From Variovorax paradoxus B4 (lineage in GTDB: Bacteria > Pseudomonadota > Gammaproteobacteria > Burkholderiales > Burkholderiaceae_C), in contig NC_022247.1 of assembly GCF_000463015.1 (NCBI RefSeq), positions 1,798,001 to 1,862,000 of the forward strand: 64,000 nucleotides of DNA, written 5' to 3'. Below the pieces are notes generated by a model. The model saw only the letters and a list, made by a program, of their open reading frames with translations. It made no database searches and was not told the DNA's origin. The position numbers and the translations under genes are program-made. Below are positions 57,666 through 64,000 of the stretch, piece by piece; position 1 is the stretch's first letter; each line of letters begins with the position of its first letter.

Positions 57666-58322
57666 ATGAAGAAACTGAATAAAGTGGCGATGATGTTTGC
57701 AGTCGCTGCGCTCGCCACTGCCGCCGGCGCGCAGACCCGTGTCACCGCTGCGAATGGCGGTCCTACGATCGACAACTGGCAAAACGGCACCGGCGAACTG
57801 GTTTGGAAGAACGGCACGAACGAACTGTGCTGGCGTGATGCCAACTGGACGCCGGCTACTGCCGCTGCCGGTTGCGACGGTGCTCTGGTTCCGCCAGCTC
57901 CTGCTGCCGCGACGCCCGCTCCCGCGGCTCCGGCGCGTCCTGCTGCTCCGCCGGCCGTGGCTGCTTCGAAGGTTACCTTCGCTGCTGATGCATTCTTCGA
58001 CTTCGACAAGTCGGTTCTCAAGCCCGAAGGTCGCGCTAAGCTGACCGACCTGGTTTCCAAGATCCGCGACGTCAACCTCGAAGTGATCATCGCCGTGGGC
58101 CACACCGACTCGATCGGTACCGACGCCTACAACCAGCGTCTGTCGGTGCGCCGCGCCGAAGCCGTCAAGGCCTTCCTGGTCTCGAAGGGCATCGAACGCA
58201 ATCGCGTCTACACCGAAGGCAAGGGCGAGAAGCAGCCTGTTGCGGACAACCGCACCAAGGAAGGCCGCGCCAAGAACCGCCGCGTGGAAATCGAAGTGGT
58301 CGGCACCCGCGCCACCCGCTGA
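57666..58322 (+). CDS. ompA: OmpA-family outer-membrane protein
   Basis: This 218-residue protein has a signal peptide (to about residue 23, ATAAGAQ). A short N-terminal part with two Cys (LCWRD, GCDGA) and a Pro/Ala linker follow. A full OmpA peptidoglycan-binding domain ends it (FFDFDKSVLKPEGRAKLTDL; GHTDSIGTDAYNQRLSVRRA; NRRVEIEV). It lacks an eight-stranded barrel, so it is a lipid-anchorless periplasmic or outer-membrane-associated form. Its T-ending codons (GCT, CGT) differ from neighbours and suggest high expression. An AGGAGA box precedes the start. Confidence 0.9.
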   Translation: MKKLNKVAMMFAVAALATAAGAQTRVTAANGGPTIDNWQNGTGELVWKNGTNELCWRDANWTPATAAAGCDGALVPPAPAAATPAPAAPARPAAPPAVAASKVTFAADAFFDFDKSVLKPEGRAKLTDLVSKIRDVNLEVIIAVGHTDSIGTDAYNQRLSVRRAEAVKAFLVSKGIERNRVYTEGKGEKQPVADNRTKEGRAKNRRVEIEVVGTRATR

Positions 58323-58342
58323 TTCGATTGAATCGCTAAAAG

Positions 58343-58368
58343 AAACCCCGCTTCGGCGGGGTTTTTTT
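58343..58368 (+). terminator. Intrinsic terminator of ompA
   Basis: AAACCCCGC and GCGGGGTTT pair around the tetraloop TTCG and are followed by T to 58368, twenty bases past the ompA stop. Confidence 0.93.
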
Positions 58369-58447
58369 ATGCCTGCCGAATTCCTTCTGGCGGGCGTGAA
58401 GTGCCCGTCGATGTTCGGCGGCGCATTCTCCGTTTCATAATCGTGGC

Positions 58448-59176
58448 ATGACAGATCACGTGAATGCCGATCCGGCGGAACTCGCCAAGTTTTCGGAACT
58501 GGCCCACCGCTGGTGGGATTTGGACAGCGAATTCCGCCCGCTCCATGAAATCAATCCATTGCGCCTGGAATGGATTAACGGTATTGCGCCGATTTCGCAG
58601 CGACGCGTGCTCGATATCGGCTGCGGCGGCGGCATCCTGGCCGATTCGATGGCCCGAAAAGGCGCCGACGTGCTCGGCATCGATCTGGCGAGCAAGGCGC
58701 TCAAGGTGGCGCGCCTGCATGCGCTCGAAGCCGGAACCCGGGGCGTCAAGTACCGGGAGGTCAGCGCGGAGGCGCTGGCTGCGGAGCAGCCGGGCAGTTT
58801 CGACGTCGTCACCTGCATGGAAATGCTCGAGCATGTGCCCGAGCCCGCTTCGATCGTTCAGGCCTGTGCCACGCTCGTCAAGCCGGGTGGCTGGGTCTTC
58901 TTCTCCACGATCAACCGCAACCTGAAGTCGTTCATGCTTGCGATCGTCGGCGCCGAATACGTCCTGGGCATGCTGCCGCGCGGCACGCACGAATACGCGA
59001 AGCTGCTGCGCCCCAGCGAGCTGGCGGCCCATTGCCGTGCGGCCGGCCTCGACCTGCGGCACACGCGCGGAATGGAGCACAACCCGCTCACGCGGCGGTA
59101 CTGGCTCAGCGCCGACACCAGCGTCAACTACATGTTTGCCACGCAGAAGCCGGTCTTGACGGGTGCGCAGACGTGA
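58448..59176 (+). CDS. ubiG: Ubiquinone biosynthesis O-methyltransferase
   Basis: This 242-residue SAM-dependent enzyme carries motif I (VLDIGCGGGILADSMARKGA) and the UbiG signatures FSELAHRWWDLDSEFRPLHE, DVVTCMEMLEHVPEP and GWVFFSTINRNLKSFMLAIV. It does both O-methylations of ubiquinone synthesis. Its TGA overlaps the GTG start of gph, the common ubiG-gph pairing. Confidence 0.95.
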   Translation: MTDHVNADPAELAKFSELAHRWWDLDSEFRPLHEINPLRLEWINGIAPISQRRVLDIGCGGGILADSMARKGADVLGIDLASKALKVARLHALEAGTRGVKYREVSAEALAAEQPGSFDVVTCMEMLEHVPEPASIVQACATLVKPGGWVFFSTINRNLKSFMLAIVGAEYVLGMLPRGTHEYAKLLRPSELAAHCRAAGLDLRHTRGMEHNPLTRRYWLSADTSVNYMFATQKPVLTGAQT

Positions 59177-59841
59177 CGGCGGCGGCGATTCAGGCCGTGC
59201 TGTTCGATCTGGACGGCACGTTGATCGACAGCGCACCCGATCTCGGCGCCGCGGCCGACAAGATGCGCACGGATCGCGGCCTCGAGCCGTACCCCCTGGA
59301 GCGCTATCGGTTCATGGCGGGGGCCGGCGCACGGGGCATGCTCGGCGTGGCCTTCGGCATCACGCCCGAGTCGCCGGAGTTCCCCGAGTTGAGGGAGGAG
59401 TTCTTCGTTGCCTACGAAAACCGCATGCTGCTCAACACGCAGGTGTTCGACGGCGTGCGGGCGCTCATCGATGCCATCTGCGCGCGCGGCCTGGCCTGGG
59501 GGGTGGTCACCAACAAGTCGGCCCGCTTTACCGATCCGCTGACGCGCGCCATTCCGCTTTTCAGCAGCGCCGGCGCGATCGTGAGCGGCGACACCACGCC
59601 ATATGCCAAGCCACACCCCGAGCCCTTGCATGAAGCAGCACGCCGGCTTGGAATTCCGTCCGGCGCCTGCATCTACGTGGGGGACGACGAACGCGACATC
59701 ATCGCGGGCCGGGCCGCCGGCATGCGGACCATTGCGGCTACCTATGGTTACATGGGGCCCCAGGCCGACGCGACCCTCTGGGAGGCCGATGCCGCAATTA
59801 CTTCGCCCCTGGAGCTCTTGCAATTCCTCAACCGGGCCTAA
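59173..59841 (+). CDS. gph: Phosphoglycolate phosphatase (HAD family)
   Basis: This 222-residue HAD hydrolase has the nucleophile motif FDLDGTLIDSAPDL, motif II in WGVVTNKSARF, motif III Lys in TPYAKPHPEPL and acidic motif IV VGDDERDI. It removes phosphate from 2-phosphoglycolate formed by DNA repair. The start is GTG within the ubiG stop (GTGA). The ssrA gene starts 13 bases after its stop, so the tmRNA promoter must lie inside gph. Confidence 0.88.
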   Translation: MTAAAIQAVLFDLDGTLIDSAPDLGAAADKMRTDRGLEPYPLERYRFMAGAGARGMLGVAFGITPESPEFPELREEFFVAYENRMLLNTQVFDGVRALIDAICARGLAWGVVTNKSARFTDPLTRAIPLFSSAGAIVSGDTTPYAKPHPEPLHEAARRLGIPSGACIYVGDDERDIIAGRAAGMRTIAATYGYMGPQADATLWEADAAITSPLELLQFLNRA

Positions 59842-59853
59842 AATGATGGGCTT

Positions 59854-60238
59854 GGGGCTGCACTGGTTTCGACGTGGGTTCGGAGTCGCAGCGGGGCATG
59901 TCGAGCTGAATGCGCTCGTAAAACAGATTCAAACAAACTAACTGCAAACGACGAACGTTTCGCACTCGCTGCTTAATTGCCAGTGAGCCTTGCAACAGTT
60001 GGCCGATGGGCTGGGCAAGGGGGTCTGGAGCAATCCTGACCTCCCGGCTGCAAGGATAATTACATGGGCTGGCTTCGATCCGGGTACCTTGGGTCGGGGC
60101 GAGAAAATAGGGTGCTGGCGTCCGGTTTAGCGTGTGACTGCGCGACTCCGGAAGCGAGACTCAAATCAGATCACTAAACATGTAGAACTGCGCGATGAAG
60201 GCTTGCGGACGGGGGTTCAAATCCCCCCAGCTCCACCA
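59854..60238 (+). ncRNA. ssrA: Transfer-messenger RNA
   Basis: The 5' end GGGGCTGCACTGGTTTCGAC and the 3' end with a T-arm GGTTCAAATCC and CCAGCTCCACCA form the tRNA-Ala-like half. The internal tag frame runs from GCA at 59944 to TAA at 59974-59976 and reads ANDERFALAA. Pseudoknot-forming GC stretches follow. tmRNA frees stalled ribosomes and tags the peptide for proteolysis with SmpB. Length is 385 bases, normal for betaproteobacteria. Its 3' end borders a prophage remnant. Confidence 0.96.
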
Positions 60239-60275
60239 TATTCATAGGGCTAAGTCCAATAAAATCAAGGACTTA
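60208..60275. other. Probable prophage attachment site at the ssrA 3' end
   Basis: The T-arm and acceptor end of ssrA (60208-60238) is followed directly by non-host sequence and an integrase gene pointing at it, the classical arrangement for tmRNA integration. An inverted repeat TAAGTCC (60251-60257) and GGACTTA (60269-60275) lies just inside the element. The second att copy would be beyond the window. Confidence 0.5.
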
Positions 60276-60330
60276 CGGTAAGGCACTCCGTCCTCTACCG
60301 TCCCTTTCCGTCCCCCGATTCACACGTTTT

Positions 60331-60669
60331 TCACACGCGATTCGCACCTGAATCGCACGCGTCGTCGATCTCGGGAAGGCCCGGAAGGCACCGGCGACCA
60401 TAGCGAACGGCCGGCCGGTCAAAGCCCAACTCCGCGCCTTGCTCGACGCAGCGGCCGTAGTGCCGGATCACCATCTCGGTCGATTCGTGGCCCAGGAGCT
60501 TGGCGATGTACGCCGGGTTCTCGCCCTGACTCAACAGGTGGCTTGCAAAAGTGTGCCTCATTTGATAAGGATTGCGGTAGCGCGCCTTGACCCTTTTGCA
60601 GGTGCGTTGCCACAGCCGCAGCAGGGACTGGTCGGTCCATTCGCCCTCCGTGCGGGGATTCAGGAACAC
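60331..60669 (-). pseudogene. C-terminal fragment of the tyrosine-recombinase integrase
   Basis: These 112 residues hold the second half of a tyrosine recombinase catalytic domain: Arg II in MRHTFASHLLSQGE, His III in LLGHESTEM and the nucleophile Tyr in IRHYGRC. The frame runs upstream to about 60750, but a TAA (60685-60687) breaks it, and the first half of the domain is in another frame. The GTG at 60669 is only the first start after that stop. Confidence 0.85.
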
Positions 60670-60725
60670 CGGACCCTGGGCGGTTTAGATCGCGGCCAGC
60701 TGCGCCTGCAAGGCCTGCCGCGCCG

Positions 60726-61523
60726 CTAGCAACAGGGGGATGGTGCGGACCCCGCCTTCGTCTTCGTTCCCTTCTCCTGCCCCTCGACCACCGCCTTGTC
60801 GATTCGTACCGTTTTGGCCACCAGGTCGACGTCCGGCCAGGTGATGGCGATCAGCTCGCTGGTGCGGACGCCGGAGAACGCCCAGAACTGGAATGCGTGT
60901 CGCTCGGCGTCCTGCATCGAGGTCAGCAGGGTCAGCAACTCCTCCATCGTGTATGGGTCGGGCGCGTAGTCGGTCGAGAGCGTGTCCCGCGGCAGGATCC
61001 GCGCGATCTTGAGGCGGTCCAGCGGGTTGAACGCGATGGCCTCGTCGGCCACGGCCTCGGAGAGCGCATTCCGCAGCGGCAACAGCAGGTTGCTCATCCG
61101 CTTGCGCGTGACGTGCTGCAGGGCGAACCGCTCGATGTCGGCGATGGTTTGCTCGATCAGCGCTGTGTCCTCCGGGTTCTCGATCAGTTGGACGAGAAAA
61201 TTTCCCAGGTTCTTGCGGAGCGTTGGCTGTTGCCGTGCGGCTAGGCCGGCAAGATATTCCACCGCTGCCCTCACTGAGGGCTCGGCGTCGACCCCTATGA
61301 GCTTGAGCGAGGCGCTCTCTGCCCTCGGACCCTTACCCATCTCCAACCATTCGGGCGAAACCCGCAGAGCTTTGGCGATGGATACCAGTTCCCGTGGGCG
61401 CTGACGCAAGCCGGATTCGATATTGCCGATCGCACCCTGGGTTAAGCCGGCCTTGGTTGCCAACTGCAACTGGCTCCAGCCGCTAGCTTTCCGCGTCTCT
61501 TTAAGGCGACTACCGATGCTCAA
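60726..61523 (-). pseudogene. XRE-type repressor fused to the first half of a tyrosine integrase, frameshifted
   Basis: The frame starts with an XRE helix-turn-helix (RLKETRKASGWSQLQLATKA; LTQGAIGNIESGLRQRPREL) and a repressor-type helical part up to about residue 137. It then changes to integrase sequence (RKRMSNLLLPLRNALSEAVA; FNPLDRLKIARIL; Arg I in WAFSGVRTSELIAITWPDVD). It leaves phase at about 60750 in a C-run and ends at TAG. A GGAGG five bases before TTG 61523 supports that start; a longer frame begins at TTG 61535. The repressor part may still be made; the integrase cannot work. Confidence 0.75.
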
Positions 61524-61642
61524 GCCCACCTCCAAATCGAGCCCAGCAGCAGCCCGAAGCAGAAGAGGGTGAACAGTGCGGCGTCGACCAGCGCCTGCCG
61601 TGCGAGGGCGACACCGCGGTGGAGAATGGCGAGCGCGATCAC
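61520..61642 (-). CDS. Small predicted membrane protein, 40 residues, coupled to both neighbours
   Basis: GTG at 61642 overlaps the stop of the upstream gene (GTGA), and its TGA overlaps the TTG start of the XRE gene. The peptide has one long hydrophobic stretch (DAALFTLFCFGLLLGSIW) after an amphipathic head. The gene has no known family that can be recognised. The two four-base overlaps and GC-rich third positions argue that it is translated. Confidence 0.5.
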   Translation of the reverse strand: MIALAILHRGVALARQALVDAALFTLFCFGLLLGSIWRWA

Positions 61643-61980
61643 GCGGCCACCTTCGCGCACGCGGTGGCCACCAGCACAGCTCGCAGACGCTTCAGCTGCC
61701 GCGGACTGACAAACAGGTCCACGTCCTCGGCCTTTGCGTAGTGGATGCGCGGCGTGCCGCCCCAGCCGATCTCCAGCAGCCGCGTGTCACCTTCGCCCAT
61801 GCCTTGACCGAGCACGTTGCGCTCGCGGGCGATGTTGTAGGTGTAGCCGTCTTCGCACCAGCCCGTCGTGTCGGCGCTCCAAGCCAGTGCGAGCAGCTTC
61901 TCGAGCACCTCGGCCGCGCCGGCATTCGACCGCTGCACGAAGTCGTACGGTCCTTCGAAGAAGACGAAGCGCTCCTGCAT
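61639..61980 (-). CDS. Unknown prophage protein, possibly N-terminally truncated
   Basis: This 113-residue frame has strong GC bias at third positions on the minus strand and ordinary soluble composition (FVFFEGPYDFVQRSNAGAAE; GEGDTRLLEIGWGGTPRIHY). No family was recognised. No ribosome site precedes the ATG at 61980, and the sequence upstream is antisense to a tail-fibre gene, so its true N-terminus may have been lost at a deletion junction. It overlaps the 40-residue gene by four bases. Confidence 0.55.
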   Translation of the reverse strand: MQERFVFFEGPYDFVQRSNAGAAEVLEKLLALAWSADTTGWCEDGYTYNIARERNVLGQGMGEGDTRLLEIGWGGTPRIHYAKAEDVDLFVSPRQLKRLRAVLVATACAKVAA

Positions 61981-62029
61981 CGCTGCCACGCTGCCGCAGG
62001 CCGCGGGGGCATTTCCTGCGAACTGGTAC

Positions 62030-63292
62030 ATGTGGGTCAAGAACAACGGCGCCGGAGCTCTCACCATCACGCCCACAACGTCGACGATCGATGGCGCAGC
62101 GACCCTGGTGCTGGCAACTGGACAATGGGCCTTGATCGTCTCCGATGGCACCAACTACCAGACGGCCGCATATGTGCCGAGCGGTGGCGGAGGGCTGACA
62201 GTTTTCACCGAGTCGCTCGAGACTGCCTCACCAAACTCCAGTATCAACGCAGCTCGACTGCTGGTCTCCGCGGCGGGCGCGACGACCGACACCGACTTTG
62301 TCTTGCAGCCGAAGGGCGTCGGCGCTCTTCTCGCCCAGTTGCCTACGGCGTCTTCTGTGGGGGGCAACAAGCGCGGAGCCAATGCGGTGGACTGGCAAAC
62401 CGTGCGGTCAGCAGCAGCACAGGTGGCATCGGGCACGAGATCCGTCATCTCCGGAGGCGCCAACAACACCAATGCCGGCATCAGCGCCGTGATCTCTGGG
62501 GGCATTGGCAACACCATCAGCAGCGGCACGGCAACGACGGTGGGTGGCGGCTCTGGAAACACCGTGAGTGGCAATCAAAACACCGTCTCTGGTGGGGCCT
62601 CGAACAATGCAAGCGGCGGTAGTTCGTGCGTTGGTGGAGGCGAGGGAAATATCACCTCCGTCGGGGACTACACGACCATTGGCGGCGGCGATCGGAATCA
62701 GGCGTCGAACTACAACGCCACGGTAGGTGGCGGGACGCAGAATATCGCAAGCGGCGATTCGTCAACCGTGCCTGGTGGCGCGTTCAGTCAAGCCGTGGGG
62801 GCTGCGTCGACGGCAATGGGGGCCTATGCTCTGGCCCGTACCAGGGGGGCGGTTGCCAGCGCCAGCGGAAACTTTTCAACCGTTGGGGATGCGCAAACCG
62901 AGCGGCTGGTGCAACGCGCGCTCACGACTGGCGCGACCACAACGGCCCTCTCTGCGGACGGTTCCACGCCAGGGGCCAATACCTGTGCGGTGCTGCCGAA
63001 CAATTCCATGTTCGCGTTCACGATCATGGTGTCGGCCAAAGTCACAACCTTTGGCGACCGCGCAGCGTACCAAATCACTGGGGCAATCTCGCGCGGAGCC
63101 AATGCAGCCTCCACTCAGATTGACGGCACTACGACGGTGACAACGCTCGCAGCCATCGGGGGTGCCAGCGCGTGGGTGGTGACTGTGACGGCCAACACGA
63201 CGCTGGGATCGCTGCAGGTCAACGTGACAGGTGCCGCGGCGACCAACATCAAGTGGGTGGCAACCATCAGCCTTACCGAAGTCGTTGGCTAA
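62030..63292 (+). CDS. Phage tail-fibre-like protein with YadA-head-type repeats, 5' end lost
   Basis: The frame is open from 61868, but 61868-61980 is antisense to a better gene, so the first ATG in phage-like sequence (MWVKNNGAGALTITPTTSTI) is given; 420 residues result. A middle region of about eight 15-16-residue repeats of the type VxGGGxxNxASG (about residues 138-269) resembles the YadA trimeric head. A beta-rich C-terminal domain follows. Family knowledge suggests a trimeric receptor-binding fibre. It is followed by a terminator and the lysis genes. Confidence 0.65.
   Translation: MWVKNNGAGALTITPTTSTIDGAATLVLATGQWALIVSDGTNYQTAAYVPSGGGGLTVFTESLETASPNSSINAARLLVSAAGATTDTDFVLQPKGVGALLAQLPTASSVGGNKRGANAVDWQTVRSAAAQVASGTRSVISGGANNTNAGISAVISGGIGNTISSGTATTVGGGSGNTVSGNQNTVSGGASNNASGGSSCVGGGEGNITSVGDYTTIGGGDRNQASNYNATVGGGTQNIASGDSSTVPGGAFSQAVGAASTAMGAYALARTRGAVASASGNFSTVGDAQTERLVQRALTTGATTTALSADGSTPGANTCAVLPNNSMFAFTIMVSAKVTTFGDRAAYQITGAISRGANAASTQIDGTTTVTTLAAIGGASAWVVTVTANTTLGSLQVNVTGAAATNIKWVATISLTEVVG
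62441..62838 (+). repeat. Coding repeats of YadA-head type
   Basis: About eight degenerate units of 45-48 bases encode SVISGGANNTNAGISA, AVISGGIGNTISSGTA, TTVGGGSGNTVSGNQN, ATVGGGTQNIASGDS and so on. Conservation is at the protein level (GGG, N, ASG); the DNA copies differ, so this is a structural repeat. Confidence 0.75.
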
Positions 63293-63312
63293 AGCATTTC
63301 GCATCTCACCAC

Positions 63313-63334
63313 AGCCCGCTTCGGCGGGCTTTTT
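63313..63334 (+). terminator. Intrinsic terminator after the tail-fibre-like gene
   Basis: AGCCCGC and GCGGGCT pair around TTCG and run into five T (63330-63334), 21 bases past the stop codon. The holin gene starts 22 bases later, so the lysis genes need read-through or a promoter of their own. Confidence 0.85.
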
Positions 63335-63355
63335 ATCGCCTGAAAGGCTCACACG

Positions 63356-63628
63356 ATGAAGAACGAAGCAGTCGAAGCCGCCACGGCAGCGGTGGCATCG
63401 AAGTCCACCTACGCCGGCGCCGGCTCGATGATTGTTGGTTGGATGCTCTCCAACGAGTTCGTCGTGCTGCTGGGCATGGTCGTTGGTGTCGCGGGCCTTC
63501 TGATCAACTGGTACTACAAGGCCAAGGCTGATCGAAGGTCGGAGCAGCTGTATGCGCTGCGCGTCGAGCGCATCAAGGGCAGTCAGCGCGGCGACTCCGA
63601 TCTTGCAGAGTTGGGAGTCGACGAATGA
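63356..63628 (+). CDS. Putative phage holin
   Basis: This 90-residue protein has a short polar head and one or two hydrophobic helices (SMIVGWMLSNEFVVLLGMVV; GVAGLLINWYYKAKADRRSE), followed by a charged tail. Size, topology and a four-base overlap with an endolysin gene mark it as a holin that opens the inner membrane for lysis. Sequence alone does not name the class. Confidence 0.72.
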   Translation: MKNEAVEAATAAVASKSTYAGAGSMIVGWMLSNEFVVLLGMVVGVAGLLINWYYKAKADRRSEQLYALRVERIKGSQRGDSDLAELGVDE

Positions 63629-64000
63629 ACGCAGCCCTTCGCAATCGCTTGATCGCTGCAGGTGCCGGCGGCACCTTGGCAATTGCTGCTGTACTGCAGG
63701 CTTGGTACGAGGGCGAAGGCCCAACCGTGCGGCAGCCGAGCGGCGCGGTGCTCTCGGTGCCCTACAAGGACCCGGTCGGCATCTGGACGGTGTGCCGCGG
63801 CGTGACCGGTCCCGAAGTGGTCCCGGCGAAACGCTACACCGCGGCCGAGTGCCGTGCGCTCGAGGCGAAGCACTTGGACATTGCCGAAGCCCATGCTCGC
63901 CGCTACATCACGACCTACGACGAGTTGAACAAGTGGCAGCAGGCCGCGCTGATCGATTGGTTCTACAACCTGGGCGCCAATTCCTCGACGCTCAATTCGA
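63625..64000 (+). CDS. Phage endolysin, GH24 lysozyme family, cut by window edge
   Basis: 125 residues are visible. A hydrophobic N-terminus (RLIAAGAGGTLAIAAVLQAW) could be a signal-anchor. The catalytic triad pattern follows: Glu in WYEGEG, then Asp and Thr spaced as D-x5-T in YKDPVGIWTVCRG. QQAALIDWFYNLGANSSTL is typical of the C-lobe. It would cut peptidoglycan after the holin acts. The gap between Glu and Asp is longer than in T4 lysozyme. Confidence 0.85.
   Translation, partial: MNAALRNRLIAAGAGGTLAIAAVLQAWYEGEGPTVRQPSGAVLSVPYKDPVGIWTVCRGVTGPEVVPAKRYTAAECRALEAKHLDIAEAHARRYITTYDELNKWQQAALIDWFYNLGANSSTLNS

Larger units (their letters stand above)
60239..64000. mobile_element. Decayed prophage integrated at ssrA, continuing past the window
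   Basis: The element begins at the tmRNA end with a broken integrase and repressor-like gene. It continues with two coupled small genes, then a truncated tail-fibre-like gene, a holin and an endolysin. No head, packaging or replication genes lie between the early and lysis ends, so most of the phage has been lost by deletion. The right boundary is not visible. Bases 60239-60330, between tmRNA and integrase, hold only the inverted repeat described. Confidence 0.8.

Noticed and set aside
61868..61980. The upstream end of the tail-fibre-like frame as true coding sequence
   Set aside because: The opposite strand has the better coding bias and overlap logic here; the plus-strand residues are Ser/Ala/Lys-rich and unlike phage fibre sequence.
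62441..62838. A CRISPR-like or DNA-level tandem array
   Set aside because: Units have varying DNA sequence and length; only the encoded GGG/N/ASG pattern recurs within an open frame.

Overview
The window looks like chromosomal DNA of a Comamonadaceae betaproteobacterium, most probably Variovorax. Reasons: very high GC with strong GC bias at third codon positions, many solute-binding-protein transporters (two TRAP, one Liv-type ABC, one tungstate ABC), an aroA-cmk fusion, a fused MrpAB subunit, and a tmRNA tag ending in ANDERFALAA. The genus is inferred from gene content; no database was searched.

Layout. 1-4350: the end of a Rieske oxygenase gene (minus strand, cut by the window edge) and the isoprenoid operon xseB-ispA-dxs. 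4463-8078: a TRAP transporter whose binding-protein gene faces its two permease genes. 8278-14688: an EgtB/SenA-like protein, an MFS carrier, a ModE-type one-component regulator, a class III aminotransferase and its divergent LysR regulator. 14803-23077: an FCD regulator divergent from livKHMGF-like genes, an M20 N-carbamoylase-like hydrolase and an M81 peptidase, probably one uptake-and-hydrolysis operon. 23084-25504: a tungstate ABC transporter behind a large dyad operator. 25628-34933: an NTF2-like protein, an AcoR-like regulator without its AAA+ domain, and a form II molybdenum hydroxylase cluster (coxSLMDEGF). 34970-41090: an Mrp cation/proton antiporter operon (A-C-D-E-F-G). 41182-44928: crcB, a second TRAP transporter and a ComEA-like protein.

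45079-57440 is a long minus-strand housekeeping array read as gyrA, a DUF2059 gene, serC, pheA, tyrA, aroA-cmk, rpsA, ihfB, lapA and lapB. It joins aromatic amino acid synthesis to translation, DNA architecture and LPS control. Divergent from it lie ompA, ubiG, gph and ssrA (tmRNA).

From 60239 to the window end is a decayed prophage at the 3' end of ssrA. It has a broken XRE-integrase fusion, two small coupled genes, a 5'-truncated tail-fibre-like gene with YadA-head-type repeats, and a holin-endolysin cassette that leaves the window.

Apart from this remnant, gaps between genes are all under 300 bases. Most hold only promoters, hairpins or nothing recognisable. No CRISPR array, insertion sequence, rRNA or canonical tRNA was seen.
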